Source of the DNA: Psychromonas sp. MME1
GTDB taxonomy: Bacteria > Pseudomonadota > Gammaproteobacteria > Enterobacterales > Psychromonadaceae
Assembly (NCBI RefSeq): GCF_041080865.1
Contig: NZ_CP160906.1
Location: forward strand, 3,309,629-3,373,628
Length of the DNA: 64,000 nt
Direction of reading: 5' to 3'
The notes under the pieces were generated by a model that was not told the DNA's origin, did not search any database, and was given only the letters and a program-made list of their open reading frames with translations. Both the position numbers and the translations under genes were made by a program. Below are positions 1 through 10,073 of this stretch, in pieces; positions within the stretch are counted from its first letter, which is position 1; every line of letters starts with the position of its first letter.

Positions 1-2838
1 TTTTTCAAGGAGCTTAAAAGTATGAGTTACTTTTTCTCTGTTAGGAATTTTGTTACCTGCAAGGTTATCACATGACTTACTGTGAACTGTAATATTATCA
101 AGTAATTCCTGGAGGGTATCTTTAACTAGTTTAAAGCTCATGGCTAGTTTGTCAATTGCGACTTTAGATGAAGATGCACTCTGTCCCGCGAGGTTTTCTA
201 GGTTTTTAGCGTCTTGGTAAAGTGTCTCGGCAGCAATGGTTGCCGCTACTCCTTTTAATGTATGCGCTATTCTTTTGATCTCTTGGAATTTATGTTCAGC
301 GAAGGCATCGTTAATCGCCACTATGTCATCGCCATGGTTGTCGTAAAATTGCAGCAATAATTTTTTTAAAAAAAGTGCATCACCACCGACATTTTTTATG
401 GCTGAGGCAATATTAATTGGCGAGTCTGTGCTTAATAGTTGAGCTGGAAATAGCGATTGCGTTGCTGGCACCTGTTTATTTAAAGGGAGTGGAAATTGGT
501 CTGATTTTAATTTTGCGACGGAGGCTAATATGGCGGTAAACAATGTCTCTGGATCGAAAGGCTTAGCAATAAATAGATTGAATCCTACATCTAAAATCTC
601 TTTCTGTACATTACATGCGGTTATCGCAGATAACGCGATAATGGGTAATTGCTGTTGATCATACTGCTTGCGTATTTGTGTACAGGTTTGGTAACCATTC
701 ATGCCCGGCATGTGAATATCCATCAGTATGACATCAAATTCGCCATCGCTTTGCTTGACTAGCTCTAATGCTTTTAAGCCATTATTTGCCACATAGACAG
801 CCGCCCCTTCTTTTTCTAACAACTTGGTCGCTACTTCTTGATTGATAGGATTATCTTCGACCACTAAAATATTAATACCCTGTAACTTATTGCTGTGTTC
901 TCTGTTTTTCTCTAGTAGTGGTGGCATGCCATTACTGAGGTTTTCCAGTTGTATTAAAAGGTTTTTTATGGTTATAGGTTTTTTTAATATGGCATCGATA
1001 GCATTTTCAAGCCCATGATTATCGGCCAGTTGCGAAGTCATTAAGATAACAAAGGGGGGATTTTCTCCTGCAAGTTCTTGGTTTACTTTAATTAGCTCGA
1101 GTATAGACGCTTTGCCCATTTTTTGATCCACCAATATGAAACCATAGCGATGGTGTGGGGCATTAAAGCTATCAGATAATTTTGCGATACCATCCTGTAT
1201 TGATTGCGCAGTGTCGCTTGAAAACTGTAACCGTGTTGCGATATCAGTCATTTCCCGTCGAACGGTTTCATTACCATCAATAATGAGTAAGTGGCAATTT
1301 TTTATTGCCCCGTCATACAGGGAACCTGTAAGTGGCGCCGATGATAGAGAATCAGTAGGCAAGGCGAGCGGCAGGTCAAAAGAGAAGGTGCTACCTGTAT
1401 TAAATTCACTATCAACCCGTAAATTTCCCCCCATTAAGGTGATCAGGTTCTGGCTAATAGTGAGCCCCAATCCTGTTCCACCAAAACGTCTGGTTGTCGA
1501 TGAGTCGGCCTGCGCAAAAGGGCGAAAGAGCCGTTTAAGTTGCTCATCGGTTATTCCAATACCGGTATCCTGTACGGAAAACTGAATACGCAGCGGTTGC
1601 TCTTTTCTCTTTAGCTGTTTAAGGGAAAGAATAACATGGCCCGAATTGGTAAATTTTATGGCATTATTCAGTAAATTTAATAACGCTTGGTGGATACGAA
1701 ATCTATCACCGTAGAGTTGGTCGGGAACATCATGTTGCCCAACAATGATAATTTCAATATTTTTTTCATTGGCATTGACAATAACGAGGTTGATTAAATT
1801 GTTAAGAAGCGTATCGAGGCTGAAAATTTGTTTATCAATGATCAGCTGCTGCGCCTCTATTTTTGAATATTCAAGAATATCGTTAACAATATGTAACAAT
1901 GTTTGAGAAGCGTTATTAACTTTACTCAGGTAATTGTGAGTCTCGGTGTCTACTTTACCCTGCAACGCGAGGTGATTTAAGCCAATAATAGCGTTTATTG
2001 GTGTACGAATTTCATGGCTCATATTGGCTAAAAAGTTAGCTTGAGCTTGCTCTGCTTTATTGGCCTTTTTTATCGAATCGAATAATTTTGTCATGGTGCG
2101 ATTGATGTGGTCAGATAAAAACTGAAACTCACTGATCCCTTTATAAGAGGGGGGCTGTAACTCGGTTATCGCCTTGGTTATTTGTAAAATGGGTTTAAAA
2201 ATAGAGAAATAGCTGATAGCAGCAAGACTGAATATAAAGAGGGCAAGTAAAATTAGAGTATTAGATATTTTTTTTGTAAGGGTAGTATTGTTCGTATAAC
2301 TTTCACTACTTTTAACAAATAGAATATCCCATTGCCAAGGTTTAAAGGAACGTTTATAGATAAAATAAGGGGTTTCTTGAATATTCACGACCTGTAATTT
2401 TTCGTATTTTAGCTCTTTATTAATGAAACTTTGTAAGTCCGTTAACTGCTCTCCATTATAAACAGTGGTAACATTTTTTTCTTTAAAATTGGTGTAGATA
2501 AATTGCCCCTCTTTAAGGATCCCCGCTTTTAAGTCGTAGCGTTTAAAAAAGGTATCTAAGCGACGTATGGCCTTTGTATGGGCAATACGCGATACCACCG
2601 GGGTTATGACCTGATTATTGTTAAGCATTTCGTTTAGAGCGTGGTCGTTGATAAGAGAAACGTGGTCTGCCAATAAGGTATATTCCTGCTGCACCTGTGC
2701 GAGGGTAAATTTAGTATAGGCATCTTCGGCGTTATTAAATATGAATATAGCGCTGATAATTAAGAGTATCAGTATCTGCAAAAAGAGCCGGCTGACTAGG
2801 CCGTTGCCGAGGTATCTTTTATTTAGTTTGAAGGTCAT
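1..2838 (-). CDS. Hybrid sensor histidine kinase, two receiver domains and HPt (3' end off window)
   Basis: The reading frame stays open from the ATG at 2838 to the window edge (946 codons), so the C-terminus is missing. In order it shows a membrane segment near residues 15-35, an extracytoplasmic sensor region, a second membrane segment near 190-212, a HAMP-like linker, a HisKA H-box (MSHEIRTPINAIIGL, His275), an HATPase domain with N-box LLNNAIKF and G-box GTGLGL, a receiver domain that lacks the usual acidic pair and may be degenerate, a second receiver (VVEDNPINQEVA, phospho-acceptor Asp707 in LMDIHMPGMNG, later Lys in AKPF), and an HPt domain (IAHTLKGVAA, His859). It is therefore a membrane phosphorelay kinase of the ArcB/LuxQ/TorS architecture. 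It starts 9 bases after the stop of the binding-protein gene upstream, so the two are co-transcribed and that protein probably supplies the signal. The output regulator is not in the window. Confidence 0.9.
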   Translation of the reverse strand, partial: MTFKLNKRYLGNGLVSRLFLQILILLIISAIFIFNNAEDAYTKFTLAQVQQEYTLLADHVSLINDHALNEMLNNNQVITPVVSRIAHTKAIRRLDTFFKRYDLKAGILKEGQFIYTNFKEKNVTTVYNGEQLTDLQSFINKELKYEKLQVVNIQETPYFIYKRSFKPWQWDILFVKSSESYTNNTTLTKKISNTLILLALFIFSLAAISYFSIFKPILQITKAITELQPPSYKGISEFQFLSDHINRTMTKLFDSIKKANKAEQAQANFLANMSHEIRTPINAIIGLNHLALQGKVDTETHNYLSKVNNASQTLLHIVNDILEYSKIEAQQLIIDKQIFSLDTLLNNLINLVIVNANEKNIEIIIVGQHDVPDQLYGDRFRIHQALLNLLNNAIKFTNSGHVILSLKQLKRKEQPLRIQFSVQDTGIGITDEQLKRLFRPFAQADSSTTRRFGGTGLGLTISQNLITLMGGNLRVDSEFNTGSTFSFDLPLALPTDSLSSAPLTGSLYDGAIKNCHLLIIDGNETVRREMTDIATRLQFSSDTAQSIQDGIAKLSDSFNAPHHRYGFILVDQKMGKASILELIKVNQELAGENPPFVILMTSQLADNHGLENAIDAILKKPITIKNLLIQLENLSNGMPPLLEKNREHSNKLQGINILVVEDNPINQEVATKLLEKEGAAVYVANNGLKALELVKQSDGEFDVILMDIHMPGMNGYQTCTQIRKQYDQQQLPIIALSAITACNVQKEILDVGFNLFIAKPFDPETLFTAILASVAKLKSDQFPLPLNKQVPATQSLFPAQLLSTDSPINIASAIKNVGGDALFLKKLLLQFYDNHGDDIVAINDAFAEHKFQEIKRIAHTLKGVAATIAAETLYQDAKNLENLAGQSASSSKVAIDKLAMSFKLVKDTLQELLDNITVHSKSCDNLAGNKIPNREKVTHTFKLLEK

Positions 2839-2847
2839 TGCCACCGC

Positions 2848-4020
2848 CTATTTTTCAAGCACAATAGTGGTTGATGAAAGAGATTTTGGCCAGACGGTTT
2901 GCAGTACCCCATTTTGCCATTGACTTAAAAATTGGCGCTGTTTGATTTGTTTCCCCGTTTTGTCAACGGCAAATCGTCCAATGACGGTCACCGTATTCAG
3001 GCTAAGAATAGTCTCTCGAACCTGCTGTGCATTAATGCTACCCGCTCTCTCTATTGCTTCTTGAAAAATTTCACCGGCGGCATAACTTAATGCAGAAATA
3101 TAGGAAGGAGGCTGCTTAAACTGAGTGTGATAGGCATTTTTAAAGGAGGTAACATTCGCGTCATCATATTGTACATTTGTCACCCACCAAATGGAGGTGA
3201 CGGTATGTTCAGCTAATGGCCCTAGCTCTGCTTGGTAGTATGCATCAGCAGCGCCCGACGCAGCACTAAAAAAGGTCATAGGCCTAGACGGGTTATTCGC
3301 TAATGCCCGACGCATGGCGATAGTTTCCTCTAATGAACCAGTAAAAATGAGATCGGTCGCATTGGTTTGGATAACTCGTTTCGCTAATTTATTGAAAGAG
3401 AACTCATTTTTATTGAATATATGATTGAGCACAATATCTACGCCAATGCTATCGGCCCATTCTTGAGCACCATCAGCAACCGAACGGCCGAAGGCATCAT
3501 CAATACCGAGTATGGCTAGCTTGTGATCGCCATCAAGGGCAAGTATTTCAATAAAATCATTGGTAATATTGGTGGATACTTGTAAAAGTCCAAAGATATT
3601 TTTATAACCCTTACTCCATAATTCACTGCTATTGGCTATCATCGCGATTAGTGGGATTTTAGCTTGTTCAACGATGGGCATGATGGCCCCTGTTAATTTG
3701 CTGTTGTAGGGGCTGAAAAGAAAATTTATATTTTTGTTGCGAACATAATCTTGATAGATTGTCATGGCGCGCTTAGGGTCACCTTGATCATCTGTAAAGA
3801 TCAGTTTAACGGGGTGGCCTAAAATCCCTTGGCCGCTATTAACTTGTTTTTGCCATAGTAGAAGACCATTTTTTATTGATGAGCCTATTCTGCTATTTTC
3901 GCCCGTTAGGCTTAATGACAATGCAAATGTAATCGGTTTTTTATCTAATGCTTGGCATAGCGGAGCAACCGAAAAAATGAGTATAAAAGAGAGCAACAAG
4001 CGAATATATTTTTTTAGCAC
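2848..4020 (-). CDS. Periplasmic substrate-binding protein (Leu/Ile/Val-type, Peripla_BP_6)
   Basis: This is a 390-residue protein with a GTG start and an N-terminal signal peptide ending near CQA-LDKK. The opening of the mature part (ITFALSLSLTGENSRIGSS) and the later LIFTDDQGDPKRA and LFSPYNSKLTGAIMPI segments are typical of type I periplasmic binding proteins of the LivJ/LivK family, which bind amino acids, amides or other small polar ligands. No permease or ATPase gene is adjacent. The next gene, 9 bases downstream, is a hybrid histidine kinase, so I infer that it works as a ligand-binding co-receptor rather than in transport. The ligand cannot be read from the sequence. Confidence 0.85.
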   Translation of the reverse strand: MLKKYIRLLLSFILIFSVAPLCQALDKKPITFALSLSLTGENSRIGSSIKNGLLLWQKQVNSGQGILGHPVKLIFTDDQGDPKRAMTIYQDYVRNKNINFLFSPYNSKLTGAIMPIVEQAKIPLIAMIANSSELWSKGYKNIFGLLQVSTNITNDFIEILALDGDHKLAILGIDDAFGRSVADGAQEWADSIGVDIVLNHIFNKNEFSFNKLAKRVIQTNATDLIFTGSLEETIAMRRALANNPSRPMTFFSAASGAADAYYQAELGPLAEHTVTSIWWVTNVQYDDANVTSFKNAYHTQFKQPPSYISALSYAAGEIFQEAIERAGSINAQQVRETILSLNTVTVIGRFAVDKTGKQIKQRQFLSQWQNGVLQTVWPKSLSSTTIVLEK

Positions 4021-4157
4021 CAGAGATCATCCATTATTAATGTTTCAATTATATTGTCTAATTAGCTGATTTTTATACTGATAAGTTGGCGAGGCATTGT
4101 ATGCTAGTATTAATCATTGAGACCATTATCGCCAGCGCATTTTATAAGAGGTATAGC

Positions 4158-4865
4158 ATGAGTCATTTACAGGGTAAAGTTATTTTAATTACAGGCGCGA
4201 CATCGGGAATAGGGCGAGCTATCGCCCTGCAAGCGATTGCTAAGGGGGCGCGTTTAGCATTGTGTGGCCGAAGCGATGTTAAAATGCAAAAATTGCGTGC
4301 CGACTTGAGTAAGTATCAACATGTTTATAGTTCCTTCTTTGATATTACCAATGAGTCATTGACGATGGCATTTATTGGCGATGTGATTAACCACTTTGGG
4401 AAAATTGATATATTGATAAACAATGCCGGTGCTAATACCGCAAAAAATAGTGTTGTGGATATTAAAACTTCCGATTACGAATATATGATCAAACTCAACC
4501 AAGTCGCTCCCTTTGTGGTGATGCGCGAAGTGTTTAAGGATATGCAACAGCGTCAAGCTGGCCATATTGTTAACATTCTATCCTCGGTTTGTAAGTTTTC
4601 CAATCCAAGTATGGGTGCTTATACGGGATCTAAGGATGGTTTTGAGGGGATGACAAAGGTCTTTCGCAAGGAAGCTGCCGAAGATAACGTGGTGGTCACT
4701 GCGGTATACCCTGGTGGTGTCGATACTGATTTTCGAGCAATGGACCGCCCTGACTATTTAAGCTCTGACACCGTAGCACAAGCTATTATATCGATGCTTG
4801 AACTACCCGCTGAAGCCGCAGTTCATGAGTTATTACTGCGCCCGCATGTAGAGCGAAATTATTAA
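4158..4865 (+). CDS. Short-chain dehydrogenase/reductase (SDR) family oxidoreductase
   Basis: A 235-residue classical SDR. The Rossmann dinucleotide motif GATSGIG lies near residue 15, NNAG is present for the adenine region, and the catalytic set is Ser in ILSSV followed by YTGSK (YxxxK). The start at 4158 was chosen because it has AAGAGG a few bases upstream and begins just before the conserved KVILITG strand; an in-frame start at 4086 would add 24 residues that do not look like SDR sequence. Substrate and pathway are unknown. It is divergent from the binding-protein/kinase pair and is followed by repeats, so it is probably a single-gene unit. Confidence 0.88.
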   Translation: MSHLQGKVILITGATSGIGRAIALQAIAKGARLALCGRSDVKMQKLRADLSKYQHVYSSFFDITNESLTMAFIGDVINHFGKIDILINNAGANTAKNSVVDIKTSDYEYMIKLNQVAPFVVMREVFKDMQQRQAGHIVNILSSVCKFSNPSMGAYTGSKDGFEGMTKVFRKEAAEDNVVVTAVYPGGVDTDFRAMDRPDYLSSDTVAQAIISMLELPAEAAVHELLLRPHVERNY

Positions 4866-4930
4866 CATTCTGTTGCCAGAATTTTGCATTCATCTAGGGC
4901 GAAAGCTTTAGTCATAGTGTTGCAATTACC

Positions 4931-5105
4931 GGGGCGCAGGCTTTAGCCTGCTAGTTGTTCTGGTGGGCTGAAGCCCACGCCCCTTGTGGAATTGTTTGCC
5001 GCTGGGGCGCAGGCTTTAGCCTGCTAATTGTTTTGGTGGGCTGAAAACAGGATGCGCAGAGCTTATCCGCTCATGATACTAAACTGTCGTTTAATTCGCT
5101 CCACG
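4931..5105. repeat. Multi-hairpin intergenic repeat cluster upstream of cysD
   Basis: Two tandem copies begin at 4931 and 5004 with GGGGCGCAGGCTTTAGCCTG. The first is followed by the inverted partner GGTGGGCTGAAGCCCACG, and the second by the companion block with short hairpins GAGC-ttatcc-GCTC and TAAAC-tgtc-GTTTA. The same modules recur in all large gaps up to 43.9 kb. The rest of the 4866-5214 gap (5106-5214) is AT-rich and probably holds the cysD promoter, but I could not define -35 and -10 boxes with confidence. The cysD ribosome binding site AAGGA lies just before the ATG. Confidence 0.9.
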
Positions 5106-5214
5106 CATCTTCATAACACATTGCTTATATCATATAACATATCACTCTAATCTATCCGCTTATATTTCATGCATAATAAATTCCAGTTAAATCATGTGCA
5201 GTTGAAGGAATATC

Positions 5215-6123
5215 ATGGACAAAAATAAACTCACTCACCTCAAGGCGCTTGAGGCAGAATCAATTCAAATTATGCGTGAAGTGGCAGCTGAGTTTGATAA
5301 CCCAGTCATGCTTTATTCGATTGGTAAAGACTCATCAGTGTTATTACATCTGGCTCGTAAAGCATTTTATCCGGGTAAAATCCCTTTCCCATTAATGCAT
5401 GTCGATACTAACTGGAAATTCAAAGAGATGATTGAGTTTCGGAACAAGTTAGCTGAAAAGTATGATTTCGATTTAATCGTTCATAAAAACCCACGTGGTT
5501 TAGCGATGAACATTAACCCCTTTGAACATGGTAGTGCTAAACACACTGATATCATGAAAACAGAAGGGTTGAAGCAAGCACTCGATAAATATGGCTTTGA
5601 TGCCGCTTTTGGTGGTGCACGACGAGATGAAGAAAAATCGAGAGCCAAAGAGCGAGTCTATTCTTTCCGTGATAAAAAGCATCGCTGGGATCCTAAAAAT
5701 CAACGCCCTGAGTTATGGAATATTTACAACTCTAAGGTGGATAAGGGCGAAAGTATCCGTGTGTTTCCGCTATCTAATTGGACGGAACTCGATATTTGGC
5801 AATATATCTATCAAGAAGGTATCGATATGGTGCCACTCTATTTTGCTGCGAAACGTCCCGTTGTGAAGCGTGATGGCGCGCTTATTATGGTTGATGATGA
5901 GCGTATGCCGCTTAACGAAGGGGAAGTGCCTGAAATGAAAATGGTGCGTTTCCGTACACTAGGCTGTTATCCATTAACGGGTGCCGTTGAATCGCAAGCG
6001 ACAACATTACCGGAAATTATTCAAGAGATGTTGCTAACCACAACATCGGAACGCCAAGGCCGAGTTATCGATAACGATTCAGCTGGGTCAATGGAGAAGA
6101 AAAAGATGGAAGGGTATTTCTAA
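5215..6123 (+). CDS. cysD: Sulfate adenylyltransferase subunit 2 (ATP sulfurylase, CysD)
   Basis: This is a 302-residue protein, the usual CysD length. It carries the PP-loop SIGKDS at residues 35-40 and the conserved [15 protein letters not shown] segment, which places it in the PAPS reductase/ATP sulfurylase PP-ATPase family. CysD adenylylates sulfate to APS in the cytoplasm, coupled to GTP hydrolysis by CysN, in assimilatory sulfate reduction. It is the first gene of cysD-cysN-permease-cysC-DHH, and AAGGA precedes the ATG. CysB-type control is expected from the family, but no operator could be recognised. Confidence 0.97.
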   Translation: MDKNKLTHLKALEAESIQIMREVAAEFDNPVMLYSIGKDSSVLLHLARKAFYPGKIPFPLMHVDTNWKFKEMIEFRNKLAEKYDFDLIVHKNPRGLAMNINPFEHGSAKHTDIMKTEGLKQALDKYGFDAAFGGARRDEEKSRAKERVYSFRDKKHRWDPKNQRPELWNIYNSKVDKGESIRVFPLSNWTELDIWQYIYQEGIDMVPLYFAAKRPVVKRDGALIMVDDERMPLNEGEVPEMKMVRFRTLGCYPLTGAVESQATTLPEIIQEMLLTTTSERQGRVIDNDSAGSMEKKKMEGYF

Positions 6124-6220
6124 TTAGCAATGCTAATGGAAATAGTGCCTTCAGCTTTCGGCTCTCACGAGCTATTGAGCAGATTTAATAACTGAAAATT
6201 ATATTTTTCAAGGATTTAAA

Positions 6221-7630
6221 ATGTCGAATGATACAAATTTAATTGCGACAGATATCGAAGAATATCTACGCGTACATGAAAACAAAGATCTGATGCGCTT
6301 TATCACCTGTGGTAGCGTGGATGATGGTAAATCAACACTGATTGGTCGTTTGCTCTATGACAGCAAGATGATTTTTGAAGATCAAATGGCTGCCATTGAA
6401 AAAGATTCGAAAAAATTCAATACCACCAATGAAGAGTTCGATTTGGCCTTGTTGGTTGACGGTTTGCAGTCAGAGCGTGAGCAAGGCATCACGATTGATG
6501 TCGCTTATCGTTATTTTTCCACGGAGCAACGCAAATTTATCATTGCTGACACTCCGGGGCATGAACAGTACACACGGAACATGGCAACGGGGGCTTCGAC
6601 CTGTGATTTAGCCATTATTTTGATTGATGCGCGTCATGGTGTGCAGGTACAAACACGTCGTCATTCTTATATCTGTTCTTTATTAGGTATTAAGCATGTT
6701 GTGGTTGCGGTTAATAAAATGGATGCCGTGGAATACAGCCAAGATGTGTATAAGAAAATTAAAGCTGATTATCGTGCGTTTGCAGAGCAGTTAAATATTG
6801 CTGATATCCGTTTTGTGCCGATTTCGGCATTGAAGGGGGATAACGTTGTTAACGAAAGCGAAAACATGCCTTGGTATCCCGGTTCGCCTTTATTACGTTT
6901 ATTAAATTCGATTCAAATTAAAACCGATACGAATGAGAAATTCCGTCTGCCAGTGCAGTATGTTAATCGACCAAACTTAGATTTTCGTGGCTTTTGTGGC
7001 ACGGTTGCATCGGGTGAAATTCGCGTAGGCGATACGATAGAAGCACTGCCATCGGGTAAGCAAAGTAAAGTTAAATCGATTGTTACTTTCGATGGCAACC
7101 TTGATAGCGCTTTTGCGGGGATGGCGATTACCTTAACGCTTGAAGATGAAATTGATATTAGCCGTGGAGATATGATTGTTCGTCCCCATGAAAAGCCTGA
7201 ATCGACAAAAAGTTTTGTTGCTGATGTGGTGTGGATGTCAGAGGAAAATCTTCATGTTGACCGTGAATATATTATAAAAGCGGGCCCTCATTCGACCTAT
7301 GGTTCAGCGGTTGCTATCAACTATAAAGTTGATGTCAATAGCATGGAAAAAGGGGAGACGACTCAGTTAGCCTTGAATGAAATTGGTAACTGCCATTTTG
7401 AAGTGGCAGAGGCTCTACAGTTTGATGCCTATGCAGAGAATCGCAATACGGGGGCTTTTATTATCATTGACCGCCTCAGTAATTCAACCGTAGGTGCTGG
7501 TATGATAACCGGTTCAATTGAGTCTCAACTGAACAACAAACCAGCCTATAGTGCCTTCGAACTTGAGTTTAATGCCTTAGTACGTAAGCACTTCCCGCAC
7601 TGGAATGCGAAAGACCTTCTTAAAGGATAA
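6221..7630 (+). CDS. cysN: Sulfate adenylyltransferase subunit 1 (CysN GTPase)
   Basis: A 469-residue elongation-factor-like GTPase. G1 is GSVDDGKST (residues 31-39), followed by [23 protein letters not shown] (G3) and NKMD (G4), with a beta-barrel domain II ([17 protein letters not shown]) behind. CysN hydrolyses GTP to drive APS synthesis by CysD. The protein ends after the EF-Tu-like domains and has no CysC kinase fusion, in agreement with the separate cysC gene downstream. It lies 97 bases after cysD with no terminator between, so they form one operon. Confidence 0.97.
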   Translation: MSNDTNLIATDIEEYLRVHENKDLMRFITCGSVDDGKSTLIGRLLYDSKMIFEDQMAAIEKDSKKFNTTNEEFDLALLVDGLQSEREQGITIDVAYRYFSTEQRKFIIADTPGHEQYTRNMATGASTCDLAIILIDARHGVQVQTRRHSYICSLLGIKHVVVAVNKMDAVEYSQDVYKKIKADYRAFAEQLNIADIRFVPISALKGDNVVNESENMPWYPGSPLLRLLNSIQIKTDTNEKFRLPVQYVNRPNLDFRGFCGTVASGEIRVGDTIEALPSGKQSKVKSIVTFDGNLDSAFAGMAITLTLEDEIDISRGDMIVRPHEKPESTKSFVADVVWMSEENLHVDREYIIKAGPHSTYGSAVAINYKVDVNSMEKGETTQLALNEIGNCHFEVAEALQFDAYAENRNTGAFIIIDRLSNSTVGAGMITGSIESQLNNKPAYSAFELEFNALVRKHFPHWNAKDLLKG

Positions 7631-7639
7631 TTGCTAAAT

Positions 7640-7676
7640 GCTATCCACTGGCCGCGTTAGGCTAACAGTGGATAGC
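7640..7676 (+). other. RNA hairpin between cysN and the permease gene
   Basis: GCTATCCACTG at 7640-7650 and CAGTGGATAGC at 7666-7676 form a perfect 11-bp stem with a 15-base loop. No T-run follows, so it is not a canonical terminator. It sits in a 67-base gap inside the cys operon and may protect or process the cysDN message, giving different levels of the up- and downstream genes. The function is inferred. Confidence 0.55.
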
Positions 7677-7697
7677 CCTAGCTAATGGCTGATTTAT

Positions 7698-9425
7698 ATG
7701 ACGATTCAAGCGTATTTTGTTTTAGCGGTTTTTATAGGCACGATCGTTGGCCTGATTAAATTTCAGCAGCGTCCCAGTCTAGTGCTTGGCGTGACATTGT
7801 TGCTGTTATTTATTTCCGATACGGTGACCACTGAGCAGGTATTAAAAAGTATCTCTAATCAAGGTTTAGCGACCTTAGTTTTACTGTTGCTTTGTTCGCT
7901 AGCGCTTGAAAAAACGCGTTTGTTGCGCATTATTGCTGCGCGTGTTATCCAAAAAAATTATGCGTCAACATGGCTTCGCCTATTTGCCTTAACGGTATTT
8001 TCATCTGCTATTTTAAATAATACCGCGGTCGTTGCCACCATGTTAGCGCCGATTCGTAATAACCCCTATCATGCGGCAAGTAAATTACTGTTACCGCTCT
8101 CGTTTGCTGCTATTTTGGGGGGAACATTAACCTTGGTTGGTACCTCTACCAATTTAATTGTGAATAGTTTGGTGTTAGAGGCTGGATTGCCCTCACTTGC
8201 TTTTTTTGATTTTACGCTGGTGGGGGGATGCTTGGTTGTCTCATGTGGTTTGCTGCTCTGGGGATTGTGCCGTTTTCTACCCGAGAATAAAGTCTCCGCG
8301 GACGTGCAAAAATCCTACTTTATTGATGCGGAAGTGACGCAAACATCGGCACTGATTGGGCGTTCTATTGATGAAAATGGGTTGCGTCATTTAGAATCAC
8401 TGTTTCTTGTCGAAGTGGTGCGCAATGGGCATCTGTTAAGCCCCGTTGCACCTTCAGAGATAATCCAAGGTAATGATAGATTAGTGTTCAGTGGAGATGT
8501 TTCTAAGGTCAAGCAGCTCAATCAGTTTGATGGTTTATCCATTTTTGCTGACCATCAGGGGTTGTTGGTGGATGATTTAACGGAGGTGGTGATCCGTCCC
8601 GAAAGTGTCTTGCTTGGAAAAACCTTAAAAAAAGTGGGCTTTAGGGCGCTCTTTGATGCCGCCGTTGTTGCCATCAAACGCGATGGTGAGAAAGTTTCTG
8701 GAAAATTGGGCGATGTCGTTTTAAGGGCGGGCGATTACTTGGTGTTAGCCGCTGGTGAAGACTTTAAATCGCGCCGTAATATCAGTAAGAATTTTATTCT
8801 AGTGAGTGATGTGGAATTAGATTCCATGCTCAGTGGTGCGAAGGAACTATTGGCTATCGTTGGCTTCTTTATCGCGATTGCCTGTGCCGCATTGGGATTA
8901 ATTACTCTGTTTAAAGGCATGTTGTTGCTGTTGGGCGTATTGCTGATGAGCCGCTGTTTAACCTCTGGGGAATTATTACGCCGTTTACCCATTGATATTT
9001 GGCTCATTATCTCATCCGCATTGTTGTTGTCTAATGCATTGAATAACAGCGGTTTATTAGCTATTTTAAATGAGTTTGTGAATGGCAATGCAATGGGTTT
9101 TTCTCCTTTGCTAGCATTAATTGTTGTTTATATTCTCACTTGGACATTAACTGAGTTGGTGACTAATAATGCAGCAGCGGCGCTTATCTTTCCGATTGCC
9201 TACGGTTTGGCGAACAGTTTGGATGCTAATCCAATGGCGTTTATTATGGCGGTTGCCTTTGCGGCAAGTGCCAGTTTTGTTAGCCCCTATGGCTATCAAA
9301 CCAACTTAATGGTGTTTAATGCAGGGCAATATAAACTGCTCGACTTTGTTAAAATTGGTTTACCCATTAGCCTTGTCTATGGGGTGGTGGCAATTACTGC
9401 GATTACGTTCGTTTTTGGACTGTAA
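7698..9425 (+). CDS. SLC13-family permease with RCK_C (TrkA-C) domains, probable sulfate transporter
   Basis: A 575-residue membrane protein with two hydrophobic halves flanking a soluble centre. The centre (about residues 205-370) has two TrkA-C/RCK_C-like repeats (VTQTSALIGRSIDENGLRH and IRPESVLLGKTLKKVGFR). The halves carry the paired SLC13-type motifs SAILNNTAVVATMLAPI and LVGTSTNLIVNSLV in the first, and ELVTNNAAAALIFPIAYG and SPYGYQTNLMV in the second. This matches the SAC1/SLC13-like anion permeases found between cysN and cysC in marine gammaproteobacteria. Its position makes sulfate uptake the likely role. The gene is followed 9 bases later by cysC. Confidence 0.88.
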   Translation: MTIQAYFVLAVFIGTIVGLIKFQQRPSLVLGVTLLLLFISDTVTTEQVLKSISNQGLATLVLLLLCSLALEKTRLLRIIAARVIQKNYASTWLRLFALTVFSSAILNNTAVVATMLAPIRNNPYHAASKLLLPLSFAAILGGTLTLVGTSTNLIVNSLVLEAGLPSLAFFDFTLVGGCLVVSCGLLLWGLCRFLPENKVSADVQKSYFIDAEVTQTSALIGRSIDENGLRHLESLFLVEVVRNGHLLSPVAPSEIIQGNDRLVFSGDVSKVKQLNQFDGLSIFADHQGLLVDDLTEVVIRPESVLLGKTLKKVGFRALFDAAVVAIKRDGEKVSGKLGDVVLRAGDYLVLAAGEDFKSRRNISKNFILVSDVELDSMLSGAKELLAIVGFFIAIACAALGLITLFKGMLLLLGVLLMSRCLTSGELLRRLPIDIWLIISSALLLSNALNNSGLLAILNEFVNGNAMGFSPLLALIVVYILTWTLTELVTNNAAAALIFPIAYGLANSLDANPMAFIMAVAFAASASFVSPYGYQTNLMVFNAGQYKLLDFVKIGLPISLVYGVVAITAITFVFGL

Positions 9426-9434
9426 AGGAAACAT

Positions 9435-10073
9435 ATGAATACTCCGTATATAGAAAAAGAAGTGCTTGGCGATAAATCATCGGATGTTGTTTGGCATCAA
9501 GCCGCGGTTTCCCATCAAGATCGTATTCAATTAAATGGGCATAAACCAGCGGTGCTTTGGTTTACTGGGTTGAGCGGATCGGGTAAATCGACCGTCGCCA
9601 ATGCGGTTGACTTAATGCTTTATAATCTTAACGCAAGCACCTATGTTTTAGATGGTGATAATGTGCGCCATGGGCTTAATGGTGATTTAGGTTTTTCTGA
9701 TGTTGACCGTGTGGAAAATATTCGCCGTATCGGGGAGGTCGCTAAACTGTTTGTGGATGCTGGTTTGATCGTGTCAACGGCATTTATCTCGCCCTTCATT
9801 GCCGACCGTGAAATGGTGCGCAAGCAATTGCCAGAGGGGCAATTTATCGAGGTGTTTATTGATACACCACTGGCCGTTTGTGAATCACGCGACCCTAAGG
9901 GGTTGTATAAAAAAGCGCGCGCGGGGGAGATTAAAAATTTCACAGGTATTGATTCCGCCTATCAAGCACCGGTTAATGCCGAAGTGCATGTGCAAACCGC
10001 AGATAAATCAATTCAAGCCTGTGCTCAACAGGTTATCGATTATTTACAAAAACAGGGTTATTTAGGCCGCTAA
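9435..10073 (+). CDS. cysC: Adenylyl-sulfate kinase (APS kinase, CysC)
   Basis: A 212-residue kinase with P-loop GLSGSGKST near residue 46, the APS-binding stretch [17 protein letters not shown], the motif FISPF and the [18 protein letters not shown] segment. All are diagnostic of CysC, which phosphorylates APS to PAPS. AAGGAAAC precedes the ATG. The stop overlaps the start of the next gene (TAATG), which suggests translational coupling with the DHH protein. Confidence 0.97.
   Translation: MNTPYIEKEVLGDKSSDVVWHQAAVSHQDRIQLNGHKPAVLWFTGLSGSGKSTVANAVDLMLYNLNASTYVLDGDNVRHGLNGDLGFSDVDRVENIRRIGEVAKLFVDAGLIVSTAFISPFIADREMVRKQLPEGQFIEVFIDTPLAVCESRDPKGLYKKARAGEIKNFTGIDSAYQAPVNAEVHVQTADKSIQACAQQVIDYLQKQGYLGR

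Noticed and set aside
1211-1585. 124-codon plus-strand frame within the hybrid kinase gene
   Set aside because: It lies antisense to the HATPase/receiver part of a clear kinase and resembles no known protein.
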